The notes below the pieces were generated by a model. It did not search any database, was not told the DNA's origin, and saw only the letters and a program-made list of their open reading frames with translations. Source: an uncultured Ruminococcus sp. (GTDB lineage Bacteria > Bacillota > Clostridia > Oscillospirales > CAG-272). Taken from it: 14,694 nt of DNA. The number at the start of each line of letters is the position of its first letter. The stretch's first letter is position 1. Positions 1-7,575 of this stretch are shown here, piece by piece. The position numbers were made by a program, and so were the translations under genes. Where the stretch lies: positions 1 through 14,694 of the forward strand of contig CACYZS010000005.1 of assembly GCA_902778985.1 (NCBI GenBank), read 5' to 3'.

Positions 1-3000
1 ACCAAACTCGACCGCGCGGGACTTGAAAAGTTCGTCTCGGAATACGGTCTTGCGATGGACGCCGACGACGTGGCGTTCTGCCAAAACTATTTCCTTTCCG
101 AGGGGCGCGATCCTACCCTGACCGAGATCCGTATGATCGACACCTACTGGTCGGATCACTGCCGTCACACCACGTTTCTGACCGTGATCGACGGCGTGAA
201 GTTCGCCGATCCGCTCCTTGAAAAGACTTACAACGAATATATCGCCCTGCGGGGGAAACTCAACCGGACGAAACCCGTCTGTTTGATGGACATCGCGACG
301 GTCGCCGTCAAGGGACTGCGCGCCGCGGGCAAACTGGATAAACTCGACGAGAGCGACGAGATCAACGCCTGCACCGTCAAGATCGAGATCGATCACGACG
401 GCAAGCGCGAACCCTGGCTGCTCCTCTTCAAAAACGAGACGCACAACCACCCGACCGAGATCGAACCCTTCGGCGGCGCGGCGACCTGCATCGGCGGCGC
501 GATCCGCGATCCGCTCTCGGGGCGCGCCTACGTCTACGGCGCGATGCGCGTCACGGGCGCGGCAGATCCGCTGGTCCCGATCGAAAAGACCATTCCCGGC
601 AAACTCCCGCAGCGTAAGATCGTCACGACCGCCGCGGCGGGCTACTCGTCCTACGGTAACCAGATCGGTCTTGCGACCGGGATCGTCGACGAGTTCTATC
701 ATCCCGGCTACGCCGCGAAGCGTATGGAGATCGGCGCGGTCGTGGGCGCTGCTCCGGCGGCAAACGTCCGCCGCGAGACGCCCGCCCCCGGCGACGTCGT
801 GATCCTGCTCGGCGGTGCGACCGGACGCGACGGCTGCGGCGGCGCGACGGGATCCTCGAAATCCCATACCGTCCACTCGCTCGAGACCTGCGGCGCGGAG
901 GTCCAGAAGGGGAACGCCCCCGAGGAACGCAAACTGCAGCGCCTGTTCCGCGATCCCGAGGCGAGCCGGTTGATCAAACGCTGCAACGACTTCGGCGCGG
1001 GCGGCGTGTCGGTCGCGATCGGCGAACTTGCCGACGGACTGGACATCGTTCTGAACGCCGTGCCCAAGAAATACGAGGGGCTTGACGGAACCGAACTCGC
1101 GATCAGCGAGAGCCAGGAGCGTATGGCGGTGGTCGTCGAAGAAAAGGACGTCCCGACCTTCCTTTCGCTTGCCGCCCGCGAGAACCTGTCGGCTACGCCG
1201 GTCGCCCACGTCACGGAGACGCCGCGCCTGGTCATGCATTGGAACGGGAAGACCATCGTCGACCTCTCGCGTGAATTCCTGAACTCCAACGGCGCGGACA
1301 AGCACATCACGATCGAAACCGAGAAACCCGAGAAGATCGACCGCGCGATCCCCGCCGACTTCGCGACGGGCTACGCGGAACTCGCCCAAGATCTTAACGT
1401 CTGCTCCAAACGCGGACTTTCCGAGCGCTTCGACTCGACCATCGGCGCAGGCACGGTGCTGATGCCCTTCGGCGGCGTGCGCCAACTCACCCCGATCCAG
1501 GCGATGGTGCAGAAGATCCCGGTGGAGAAGGGACACACCGACGACGTTTCGCTGATGGCGTTCGGCTTTAACCCGTATCTCTCCGAGAAGAGCCCGTATC
1601 ACGGCGCGTACCTCGCCGTCTTCGAGTCGGTCTCCCGCCTGATCGCGTCGGGCGCGGACTTCAAGGACGTTTATCTCACGTTCCAGGAATATTTCAAGCA
1701 CCCCGGACGCGACGGCTCGCGGTGGGGACAACCCTTCGCGGCTCTGCTCGGCGCTTTCAAGGCGCAGATGGAACTCGGTATCGGCGCGATCGGCGGTAAG
1801 GACTCGATGTCCGGCACCTTCGAGGGACTGGACGTTCCCCCGACGCTGGTCTCGTTCGCCGTCACGACGTCCAAGACCGGACGGATCGTCTCGCCCGAAC
1901 TGAAACGTGCGGGCGACCGCGTCCTGCTCTTCGCCCCCGAAACCGACGAAAACGGTCTGCCCGACGCGGCTTCGTGGATGAAGACCGCTAATACCGTCGC
2001 CGCTCTGCTCCGTGACGGGCGGGGTGTCGCCTGTTACACCCCCGGTATGGGGGGTATTGCCGAAGCAATTATGAAAATGGGCTTCGGTAACCGCCTCGGT
2101 TTCAAGTACGCCGACGACCTTTCGCTCTCCGATCTGTTCGGTTACGCCTACGCGTCCTTCCTCGTTGAGGTAAACGACGACGGCGTGTCGGGCGGTCGCC
2201 TGATCGGTTCCGTCACCGACGACGCGAAGATCTCCTACAAGGGACAGAGCGTCGGGCTGGACGACCTGCTCAAGGGGTACGAAGACAAACTTGAGAGCGT
2301 GTTCCCGTGCAACGTCGCCCACAAGGGCAAAACGCCGGAGAACTACTCGTATGAAACCAAGACCAGACCCGCCCCGGCGGTGAAGGTCGCGCGTCCCCGC
2401 GTCCTGATCCCGGTTTTCCCCGGCACCAACTGCGAGTACGATTCGGCGAAAGCCATCTCGGACGCCGGCGCCGAACCCGAGATCATGGTGCTGAACAACC
2501 TGACGCCCGACGGCGTCGCACGGAGCGTCGAACGCTTCGCCAAGACCCTGAAAGAATCGCAGATCGTCTTCGTCCCGGGCGGTTTCTCGGGCGGCGACGA
2601 ACCCGACGGCAGCGGCAAGTTCATCACCGCGTTCTTCCGTTCTCCCGCGATCCGGGAGCAGGTCGGCGATCTGCTGGACAAACGTGACGGGCTGATGTGC
2701 GGGATCTGCAACGGCTTTCAGGCGCTGATCAAACTCGGGCTCGTGCCCTACGGCAAGATCGTCGATACCGACGAGCACTGCCCGACCCTGACCTTCAACA
2801 CGATCGGGCGGCACCAGTCGCGCATCGTGCGCACCAGAGTCGCGTCGAACAAGTCGCCGTGGCTGTCGCTGGTCTCGGTCGGCGACGTGATCTCGGTCCC
2901 GATCTCGCACGGAGAGGGACGCTTCTTTGCCGACGACGCCCTGATCGCGGATCTGGCGAAGAACGGGCAGATCGCGACGCAGTACGTCGACCTTGCGGGC

Positions 3001-3189
3001 AACGCGACAAACGACGTGCACTTCAACCCCAACGACTCGGCGGCGGCGATCGAGGGCATCACCTCGCCCGACGGACGCGTCTTCGGTAAGATGGGGCACA
3101 GCGAGCGCATCGGCGCGGGGCTGTATCAAAACGTCCCGGGCAACTACGATCTCCGTCTGTTTGAGGCGGCGGTCAAATACTTCAAGTGA
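1..3189 (+). CDS. purL: Phosphoribosylformylglycinamidine synthase, single-chain form (5' end outside window)
   Basis: Cytosolic enzyme of de novo purine synthesis: FGAR + ATP + glutamine gives FGAM + ADP + Pi + glutamate. The frame is open from base 1 with no stop, so the first in-frame ATG at base 55 is not the true start; 1062 residues are visible and, against the roughly 1230-1260 of the clostridial single-chain form, some 170-200 N-terminal residues are probably missing. Visible order: linker helix region, the synthase core (DTYWSDHCRHTTF near residue 50, then the ETHNHPTEIEPFGGAATCIGG stretch split over the ATP/FGAR site), a second AIRS-like half, then a C-terminal class I glutaminase from about residue 798. 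In visible numbering the nucleophile is Cys903 (GICNGFQ), with His970 and Glu972 (SHGEGRF) completing the triad. No frameshift is seen. fhs follows after 37 bases with no terminator, so co-transcription is likely. Confidence 0.96.
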   Translation, partial: TKLDRAGLEKFVSEYGLAMDADDVAFCQNYFLSEGRDPTLTEIRMIDTYWSDHCRHTTFLTVIDGVKFADPLLEKTYNEYIALRGKLNRTKPVCLMDIATVAVKGLRAAGKLDKLDESDEINACTVKIEIDHDGKREPWLLLFKNETHNHPTEIEPFGGAATCIGGAIRDPLSGRAYVYGAMRVTGAADPLVPIEKTIPGKLPQRKIVTTAAAGYSSYGNQIGLATGIVDEFYHPGYAAKRMEIGAVVGAAPAANVRRETPAPGDVVILLGGATGRDGCGGATGSSKSHTVHSLETCGAEVQKGNAPEERKLQRLFRDPEASRLIKRCNDFGAGGVSVAIGELADGLDIVLNAVPKKYEGLDGTELAISESQERMAVVVEEKDVPTFLSLAARENLSATPVAHVTETPRLVMHWNGKTIVDLSREFLNSNGADKHITIETEKPEKIDRAIPADFATGYAELAQDLNVCSKRGLSERFDSTIGAGTVLMPFGGVRQLTPIQAMVQKIPVEKGHTDDVSLMAFGFNPYLSEKSPYHGAYLAVFESVSRLIASGADFKDVYLTFQEYFKHPGRDGSRWGQPFAALLGAFKAQMELGIGAIGGKDSMSGTFEGLDVPPTLVSFAVTTSKTGRIVSPELKRAGDRVLLFAPETDENGLPDAASWMKTANTVAALLRDGRGVACYTPGMGGIAEAIMKMGFGNRLGFKYADDLSLSDLFGYAYASFLVEVNDDGVSGGRLIGSVTDDAKISYKGQSVGLDDLLKGYEDKLESVFPCNVAHKGKTPENYSYETKTRPAPAVKVARPRVLIPVFPGTNCEYDSAKAISDAGAEPEIMVLNNLTPDGVARSVERFAKTLKESQIVFVPGGFSGGDEPDGSGKFITAFFRSPAIREQVGDLLDKRDGLMCGICNGFQALIKLGLVPYGKIVDTDEHCPTLTFNTIGRHQSRIVRTRVASNKSPWLSLVSVGDVISVPISHGEGRFFADDALIADLAKNGQIATQYVDLAGNATNDVHFNPNDSAAAIEGITSPDGRVFGKMGHSERIGAGLYQNVPGNYDLRLFEAAVKYFK

Positions 3190-3205
3190 TCAAATAACGA
3201 GATAA

Positions 3206-3217
3206 AAGGAAGAGAGG
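3206..3217 (+). promoter_or_regulatory. Ribosome binding site of fhs
   Basis: Purine-rich AAGGAAGAGAGG between the purL stop and the fhs ATG; the GAGAGG part lies 9 bases before the ATG at 3227. It fixes the fhs start. Confidence 0.7.
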
Positions 3218-3226
3218 ACGAGAACA

Positions 3227-4906
3227 ATGGCGTATTTATCCGACATCGAGATCGCGCAATCGGTCACCCCGGAGCATATCCTGAAGATCGCGGAACGCGC
3301 GCACGTCGACCTTCGCTACGTGGAGCAGTACGGCAACAGCAAGGCGAAGATCGATCTGTCCCTGCTCGAAGACAAGAAGGAGCAGAAGGACGGTAAACTG
3401 ATCCTCGTCACCGCCATCACCCCGACGCCCGCCGGAGAGGGGAAGACCACCACGACCATCGGTCTGGCGGACGGTCTTCGGCGGATCGGCAAGGACGTGA
3501 CGGTCGCACTCCGCGAGCCGTCGCTCGGTCCCGTGTTCGGTATCAAGGGCGGCGCCGCCGGCGGCGGATACGCGCAGGTGATCCCGATGGAGGACATCAA
3601 CCTGCATTTCACCGGCGATTTCCACGCCATCGGCGCGGCGAACAACCTGCTTGCCGCGATGCTTGACAACCACATTCAGCAGGGCAACGCGCTCGGGATC
3701 GATCCGCGCAAGATCACCTGGAAGCGCGCGGTCGATATGAACGACCGGCAACTCCGCAACATCGTCGACGGGCTCGGCGGCAAGGCGAACGGCACCCCGC
3801 GTGAGGACGGCTTCGACATCACGGTCGCGTCCGAGATCATGGCGGTCTTCTGCCTCGCGTCCTCGCTCTCCGACCTGAAGGAGCGCATCTCCCGGATCGT
3901 CGTCGGCTACACCTACGACGACCGTCCCGTGACCGCGGGCGACCTCAAGGCGGCTGGCGCGATGACCGCGCTGTTAAAAGACGCCCTGAAGCCCAACCTC
4001 GTCCAGACGCTCGAAGGCACCCCGGCGTTCGTCCACGGCGGACCGTTCGCCAATATCGCGCACGGCTGTAACTCGGTCGTGGCGACCAGAATGGCGCTCA
4101 AGATGGGCGACTACACCGTGACCGAAGCCGGCTTCGGCGCCGACCTCGGAGCCGAAAAGTTCCTGGATATCAAGTGCCGCATGGCGGGTCTCGTTCCTTC
4201 CGCCGTCGTGGTGGTCGCGACCGTCCGCGCCCTGAAAATGCACGGCGGGCTTCCGAAGACCGCGCTTGCGACCGAGGACCTTAACGCGCTGGAGAAGGGT
4301 ATCCCGAACCTGCTTCGTCACGTCTCGAACATCAAGAACGTCTACAAACTTCCGTGCGTGGTCGCGGTCAACCGTTTCCCGACCGATACCGACAGCGAGA
4401 TCGACTTCATCATCAAGAAGTGCCGCGAACTCGGCGTCAACACCGTTCTGTCCACCGTCTGGGCGGAGGGCGGACGCGGCGGCGAGGACCTCGCCCGCGA
4501 GGTCGTGCGCCTCTGCGAAGAGGAAAAGGGCGACTTTACCTTCTCCTACGACGAGAAACAGCCGATCAAAGAGAAGATTGAGGCGGTCGTCAAGAAGATC
4601 TACGGCGGCGACGGCGTCGTGATCCTGCCGCAGGCGGAAAAACAAATCGAGCAACTCGAGAAACTCGGCTTCGGCAAAACGCCGGTCTGCATCGCGAAGA
4701 CGCAGTACAGTTTCTCGGACGATCCGACCAAACTCGGCGCGCCCACCGGCTTTAAGGTCACGGTGAAGAACGTCAAGGTCTCCGCAGGCGCCGGCTTCGT
4801 CGTGGTGCTGACGGGCGACATTATGACTATGCCCGGTCTGCCTCGCGTTCCCGCCGCGGAAAAGATCGACGTTACTGCCGACGGCAAGATTGTAGGTCTG
4901 TTCTGA
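3227..4906 (+). CDS. fhs: Formate--tetrahydrofolate ligase
   Basis: Cytosolic ligase: formate + ATP + tetrahydrofolate gives 10-formyl-THF + ADP + Pi. It feeds the one-carbon pool and so the two formyl transfers of purine synthesis, and is the entry step of the Wood-Ljungdahl methyl branch in acetogens. The 559-residue length is the normal family length. The nucleotide-binding signature [14 protein letters not shown] lies at residues 67-80, with Lys73 as the P-loop lysine; [25 protein letters not shown] and the KMHGG motif follow in the expected order. The start is set by a purine-rich site 9 bases upstream. It lies 37 bases after purL and converges on the histidinol phosphatase gene. Acetogenesis cannot be concluded from this gene alone, since many fermenting Clostridia also carry it. 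Confidence 0.97.
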   Translation: MAYLSDIEIAQSVTPEHILKIAERAHVDLRYVEQYGNSKAKIDLSLLEDKKEQKDGKLILVTAITPTPAGEGKTTTTIGLADGLRRIGKDVTVALREPSLGPVFGIKGGAAGGGYAQVIPMEDINLHFTGDFHAIGAANNLLAAMLDNHIQQGNALGIDPRKITWKRAVDMNDRQLRNIVDGLGGKANGTPREDGFDITVASEIMAVFCLASSLSDLKERISRIVVGYTYDDRPVTAGDLKAAGAMTALLKDALKPNLVQTLEGTPAFVHGGPFANIAHGCNSVVATRMALKMGDYTVTEAGFGADLGAEKFLDIKCRMAGLVPSAVVVVATVRALKMHGGLPKTALATEDLNALEKGIPNLLRHVSNIKNVYKLPCVVAVNRFPTDTDSEIDFIIKKCRELGVNTVLSTVWAEGGRGGEDLAREVVRLCEEEKGDFTFSYDEKQPIKEKIEAVVKKIYGGDGVVILPQAEKQIEQLEKLGFGKTPVCIAKTQYSFSDDPTKLGAPTGFKVTVKNVKVSAGAGFVVVLTGDIMTMPGLPRVPAAEKIDVTADGKIVGLF

Positions 4907-4915
4907 ATAAACAAT

Positions 4916-5049
4916 GCCGCGCGGCAGACGCCGCGCGGCTCGATATACGGAGCGCGTGGCGCTCCGTTCGATATAACGGACGCGTCGGTTGACGCGTCCG
5001 TTTCGATATATTTGCCCTCGCGGGCAATTCGATATGCGCCTCCCGGCGC
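4916..5049. repeat. Array of five hairpins with TCGATAT linkers
   Basis: Five perfect inverted repeats stand in a row: 4916-4939 (10 bp stem, loop AGAC), 4948-4966 (8 bp, loop GTG), 4976-5001 (11 bp, loop GGTT), 5012-5027 (6 bp, loop TCGC) and 5036-5049 (5 bp, loop TCCC). The stems differ in sequence. The joints between them all carry TCGATAT (4940, 4968, 5003, 5029), mostly as TTCGATATA. The array fills the gap between the convergent fhs and histidinol phosphatase genes, starting 10 bases after one stop and ending 5 bases before the other. No U-tract follows any stem, so it is not a classical terminator, although it may stop or stabilise both transcripts. Direct reading of the sequence; function inferred. 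Confidence 0.85.
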
Positions 5050-5054
5050 GAAAA

Positions 5055-5783
5055 TTACAACCCGAGCAGTAAGTACCGCTTGTCGTGGCAGTCCGAGGTC
5101 TTGACGGTCTTCGCGCCGTTTCGGGTGAGGGTATCCAGAATACGGGGATCGGGGTAGGGGGTTTTGCGGTATCCGCGTGCGATTGCCCCGTAATTGATCT
5201 CAAACGTGACGGGGCAGGGGAGCAGTTTTTCGATCGCCGCGTCTACGGCGGCGATATAGCGCGGGTGCTTCACGTCGAAGAGATCGTTTTCCTCGTTGAA
5301 CTTGGTGACAAGGTCGAAGTGCGCGACGATCTTGCATTTCGTTTTCTCGTACACCCGACCGACCAAACGGTAGTAGTCTTCGCAGTAGGCGTAGAAGTCG
5401 CCGCCGTAGTACCGTTCGACGTCCTTGATCTGCTGCTCGCGCGAGTCGTCGACCGGGAGGTAGTTGCCGTCCTTTTCGATATAATGCACCGCCCCGATCA
5501 CGTAGTCGTAGCGGTCGGTCGGCATCGCGGAAAAGAAGTCCTGCTCGATCCCGAAAAGGACGTTGATCTTTCCTTTGTACTTCTCCTTCAACCGCGGAAT
5601 CTCTTCGTTGTAGCGTTCGGTATTTTCGAGCGTCATACAGTAGGAGAGGTCGAACGGCGTATAGGAGTGCCCCGTGAAGCCGATCGCCGGGCAGCCGAGC
5701 CGGATCGCTTCAAGGACCAACTCTTCGGGCGTGTCGCGACCGTCACAGTAGCAGGTGTGGGTGTGGTAGTTCGAGGGAGCCAA
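5055..5783 (-). CDS. hisJ: Histidinol-phosphatase, PHP family
   Basis: Likely hydrolyses L-histidinol phosphate to L-histidinol, the penultimate step group of histidine synthesis, in the cytosol with a multinuclear metal centre. The 242 residues carry the PHP signature: His7 and His9 (HTH), His39 (GHS), Glu80 (GIE), His100, His155 (AHFD) and Asp231/His233 (SDCH). Length is slightly below the usual 250-270 of HisJ/HisK. The start is TTG, supported by GAAAGGGG at 5791-5798 with 7 bases spacing and by the start of homology right after it; no ATG fits. It has its own promoter at 5813-5840. No other histidine gene is in the window, so the substrate rests on family similarity; another PHP phosphoesterase role is possible. 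Confidence 0.85.
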   Translation of the reverse strand: MAPSNYHTHTCYCDGRDTPEELVLEAIRLGCPAIGFTGHSYTPFDLSYCMTLENTERYNEEIPRLKEKYKGKINVLFGIEQDFFSAMPTDRYDYVIGAVHYIEKDGNYLPVDDSREQQIKDVERYYGGDFYAYCEDYYRLVGRVYEKTKCKIVAHFDLVTKFNEENDLFDVKHPRYIAAVDAAIEKLLPCPVTFEINYGAIARGYRKTPYPDPRILDTLTRNGAKTVKTSDCHDKRYLLLGL

Positions 5784-5790
5784 GGCAATT

Positions 5791-5798
5791 CCCCTTTC
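5791..5798 (-). promoter_or_regulatory. Ribosome binding site that supports a TTG start
   Basis: On the minus strand this reads GAAAGGGG, 7 bases before the TTG codon at 5783-5781. It decides the start of the PHP-family gene, which lacks a suitable ATG. Confidence 0.75.
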
Positions 5799-5812
5799 GT
5801 GTTTCTCCCTCT

Positions 5813-5840
5813 ATCATACCACATTTTCAAAAACAGTCAA
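5813..5840 (-). promoter_or_regulatory. Sigma-A promoter of the histidinol phosphatase gene
   Basis: Minus strand: -35 TTGACT (5840-5835), 16-base spacer, -10 TATGAT (5818-5813) preceded by TG plus one base (extended -10). It lies in the 81-base gap after the upstream membrane-protein gene, so the phosphatase can be transcribed alone. Confidence 0.75.
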
Positions 5841-5864
5841 GAGCAAAGCCCGAAAAAGTCGTTT

Positions 5865-6305
5865 TCAGCCTTTGATCGTTCGCCATTTGAAGAGGATGAT
5901 GCCCCCGATCATGAGCGCGAGCCCGACGAACTTCTGCCATCCGAAGGGCGCCTTCTCGGCGCCGAGCCAACCGAACAGGTCGATCAGCGCGGCGGTCAAG
6001 AGTTGCGAGATCAGGATGATGGAGATCGCCGCGGTCGGGGACAGCCCCTTGATGGAGAGGATCACCGTGACCGTAATGACGAGCCCCAAAACGCCGCCGA
6101 GCAGGTACACCCATTTGGTCCCCCGGATCGCCGCGAGATTGCCGCGCCCGAAGATCAGCATCACAAGAAAGGAGAGCAAAAACGCGGTCCCCTGCACGAA
6201 TACGTTGGCTTCAAAAATTCCGACGCGCTCGGTCAGGCGCGTATTGATGACTCCTTGCAAAGCCATCACTGCCCCCGCAATAACAGAACACAAAACCCCG
6301 ATCAT
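5865..6305 (-). CDS. DMT-superfamily small membrane protein, YdcZ (DUF606) type
   Basis: Predicted inner-membrane protein of 146 residues with about five hydrophobic segments (roughly residues 2-20, 35-53, 65-84, 90-112, 123-140). The N-terminus (AGAVMALQGVINTRL) and the end (LMIGGIILFKW) are typical of the short DMT/YdcZ proteins, which are thought to act as dimers; the substrate is unknown. A TTG nine bases further upstream (6314) would add three residues but sits almost on the AGAGG site, while ATG 6305 has that site 11 bases away and matches the family start, so ATG is chosen. The hairpin array at 6312-6425 lies directly before it and the ribosome site falls in the nearest hairpin. No obvious promoter; the TATCAT words in the array resemble -10 boxes on this strand. 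Confidence 0.85.
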   Translation of the reverse strand: MIGVLCSVIAGAVMALQGVINTRLTERVGIFEANVFVQGTAFLLSFLVMLIFGRGNLAAIRGTKWVYLLGGVLGLVITVTVILSIKGLSPTAAISIILISQLLTAALIDLFGWLGAEKAPFGWQKFVGLALMIGGIILFKWRTIKG

Positions 6306-6311
6306 AGAACA

Positions 6312-6425
6312 CAAAACCTCTGGTTTTGAATGATATCCGCTTCCTTCGGTCGCGGATGATATACTTTTCGTTGCCCGAAAAGTATGATATCCGCTTGCGC
6401 GGATGATATACGCCTGACGGCGTAT
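6312..6425. repeat. Second hairpin array, ATGATAT linkers
   Basis: Five inverted repeats in a row: 6312-6328 (7 bp, loop TCT), 6335-6357 (6 bp ATCCGC/GCGGAT with a larger loop), 6361-6385 (10 bp, loop TTGCC is five to six bases), 6389-6404 (same ATCCGC/GCGGAT stem, loop TTGC) and 6408-6425 (7 bp, loop TGAC). Stems 2 to 5 begin and end with AT and are joined by only GAT, giving ATGATAT at every joint. Two 13-base words occur twice exactly (starting at 6330 and 6384; at 6352 and 6399). The linker core GATAT is shared with the array at 4916-5049. It lies immediately upstream of the membrane-protein gene. Function unknown. Confidence 0.85.
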
Positions 6426-6460
6426 TTATTTGAACAGTTCACGGTCCGCAGGTAGATAGA

Positions 6461-6489
6461 GATGACCGCGCGAGTTTCGCGCGGTCATC
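6461..6489. repeat. Perfect 13-bp inverted repeat
   Basis: GATGACCGCGCGA (6461-6473) pairs fully with 6477-6489 across a 3-base GTT loop. No U-tract follows on either strand, so it is not a normal terminator. It may be part of a small plus-strand RNA ending at the terminator at 6570-6607, or an intergenic repeat unit. Confidence 0.7.
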
Positions 6490-6504
6490 GTAGAATTGAT
6501 CGTA

Positions 6505-6528
6505 GGGGACGGCGTCTTCGACGTCCCG
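6505..6528. repeat. GC-rich imperfect hairpin starting TAGGGGACG
   Basis: GGGACG (6506-6511) can pair with CGTCCC (6522-6527), or alternatively CGTC (6513-6516) with GACG (6520-6523). It follows the hairpin at 6461-6489 within 16 bases. It looks like a short intergenic hairpin element; no coding content. Confidence 0.45.
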
Positions 6529-6569
6529 CACACGGAAAAGAGAAACGAAACAGTTCCGTTTTTGAAACC

Positions 6570-6607
6570 GCAAAACGCCGTCGCAACGGCGTTTTGCTTT
6601 TCTTTTT
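6570..6607 (+). terminator. Rho-independent terminator on the plus strand, orphan
   Basis: Perfect 12-bp stem GCAAAACGCCGT (6570-6581) with 6586-6597, loop CGCA, then TTTTCTTTTT (6598-6607). Strong terminator shape on the plus strand only; on the minus strand the tail is GGTTTC. All flanking genes from 5055 to 11275 are on the minus strand, so it has no obvious gene to end. Confidence 0.75.
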
Positions 6608-6627
6608 CCCCTAATGAAGTTCTTTGC

Positions 6628-6700
6628 CGCGCTTTCTTTCAAGAAAGCGCGCGTACTTCTTCTTTCAAGAAGCGCGCGTTCCCTTTCGTTCCCTTTCGTT
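6628..6700. repeat. Duplicated TTTCAAGAA hairpin and 10-base tandem repeat
   Basis: CGCGCTTTCTT (6628-6638) pairs with 6641-6651. A second related hairpin, CTTCTT/AAGAAG (6659-6672), follows; both are trailed by GCGCGCGT, so the unit is an imperfect duplication. Then CCCTTTCGTT occurs twice exactly (6681-6690, 6691-6700). The region lies just past the stop of the minus-strand TIM-barrel gene and may end its transcript, although no U-tract is seen. Confidence 0.6.
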
Positions 6701-6705
6701 CCTCT

Positions 6706-7560
6706 TCACCCCTCGGCGATCACTTTGCGCAAGAACGCAGCGGCGTCGCCGATATCCTTTGCGGGGTCGTCGCCCGCCTCGCGTTCGATGGTGAGGAACC
6801 CGCGGTAGCCGACCTCTTCGAGCGCGGCAAGATACGCGGGAAACCCGACGTCTCCTTTCCCGAGCGGGAGTTCGCGGTAAAAAGTCGCCCCGCGCACGTC
6901 CTCGGGCGTCGGCGTCACGCCGTAGATATATTCGGGATTGGTGCGCTGCACCATGATCCCGTCCTTTGCGTGGGTATGCACGATATAGTCCTTCAGGTTC
7001 CGCACGGCGTCCACCGGGTCGTCCCCGACCACCATCACCAGATTCGCGGGATCCAGATTCACCGACACCCCGCGCGAACCGAGCGAGTCAAGGAACTGTT
7101 TCAGGACGTCGGACGGTTCCGGCCCGGTCTCGAGCGCAAAATGCGACCCCAACCCGTCGGCGAACTCCGCCAACTCCCGGCACGCTTCCTGCATCACCTT
7201 ATAGCGGTCGTGCGAGGGATCCGCCGGCACCACGCCGATATGCGTCGTCACGATGTCCGACCCCAATTCCTTCGCCAACTCCATGATCCGCTTCGACTTC
7301 TCGATCAGGGACGGGTTCAACTCCGGGTTCCCGAATCCGCGCCCGAGGTCCCCGCAGATCGCCGAAAAGACCAAGCCGGACTCTCCCAGCATAGAGAGCA
7401 ACTCGCGCCTCTTGTCGCGCGTCATATTCTCCGGCGCGTGCTCGCCCGCCGTGCAGTACATCTGCACCCCCTGCGCCCCGATCCGCGCCGCCGCCGGAAT
7501 CGCCTCGCGATCCGGCAACCGGAAAGATTCGAGCATCACCCCGATCGGAAAACGGTACAT
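6706..7560 (-). CDS. Sugar phosphate isomerase/epimerase-like TIM-barrel protein (second of two)
   Basis: Predicted soluble TIM-barrel enzyme of the xylose isomerase-like/AP endonuclease 2 superfamily, 284 residues. Likely metal and catalytic residues at the barrel strand ends: Glu144 (ALETG), Asp170 (NLDPAN), His195 and His197 (HTHAKD), Glu259 (TIERE); His107 (TTHIG) may also line the site. The frame is open further upstream, but the start is the ATG at 7560 because GAAAGGAG lies 7 bases before it and the barrel begins there (YRFPIGVML). Its ribosome site overlaps the stop of the upstream paralogue, so the two are translated from one message. Such proteins are epimerases, isomerases or keto-inositol and dehydro-sugar enzymes; nothing here identifies the substrate. 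Confidence 0.88.
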   Translation of the reverse strand: MYRFPIGVMLESFRLPDREAIPAAARIGAQGVQMYCTAGEHAPENMTRDKRRELLSMLGESGLVFSAICGDLGRGFGNPELNPSLIEKSKRIMELAKELGSDIVTTHIGVVPADPSHDRYKVMQEACRELAEFADGLGSHFALETGPEPSDVLKQFLDSLGSRGVSVNLDPANLVMVVGDDPVDAVRNLKDYIVHTHAKDGIMVQRTNPEYIYGVTPTPEDVRGATFYRELPLGKGDVGFPAYLAALEEVGYRGFLTIEREAGDDPAKDIGDAAAFLRKVIAEG

Positions 7561-7567
7561 CACAGGT

Positions 7568-7575
7568 CTCCTTTC
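7568..7575 (-). promoter_or_regulatory. Ribosome binding site overlapping a stop codon
   Basis: GAAAGGAG on the minus strand, 7 bases before the ATG at 7560; its first two bases lie in the TGA stop of the preceding gene (7576-7574). It fixes the downstream start and indicates co-transcription. Confidence 0.8.

Noticed and set aside
3974..5203. Long minus-strand open frame (about 409 codons) opposite fhs
   Set aside because: Antisense to a complete, well-conserved fhs; Arg- and Asp-rich low-complexity composition typical of the reverse frame of GC-rich genes; no family resemblance.
5085..6329. Plus-strand open frame (about 414 codons) across the PHP gene and the membrane-protein gene
   Set aside because: Antisense to two supported genes and through the PHP-gene promoter; charged low-complexity product.
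4916..6425. CRISPR array interpretation of the two hairpin arrays
   Set aside because: The constant part is only 7-9 bases, the variable parts are palindromic and unequal in length, and there are no cas genes.
6439..6642. Minus-strand 67-codon open frame in the structured gap
   Set aside because: Made of the hairpin and terminator sequences read in reverse; no ribosome site and no resemblance to a known protein.
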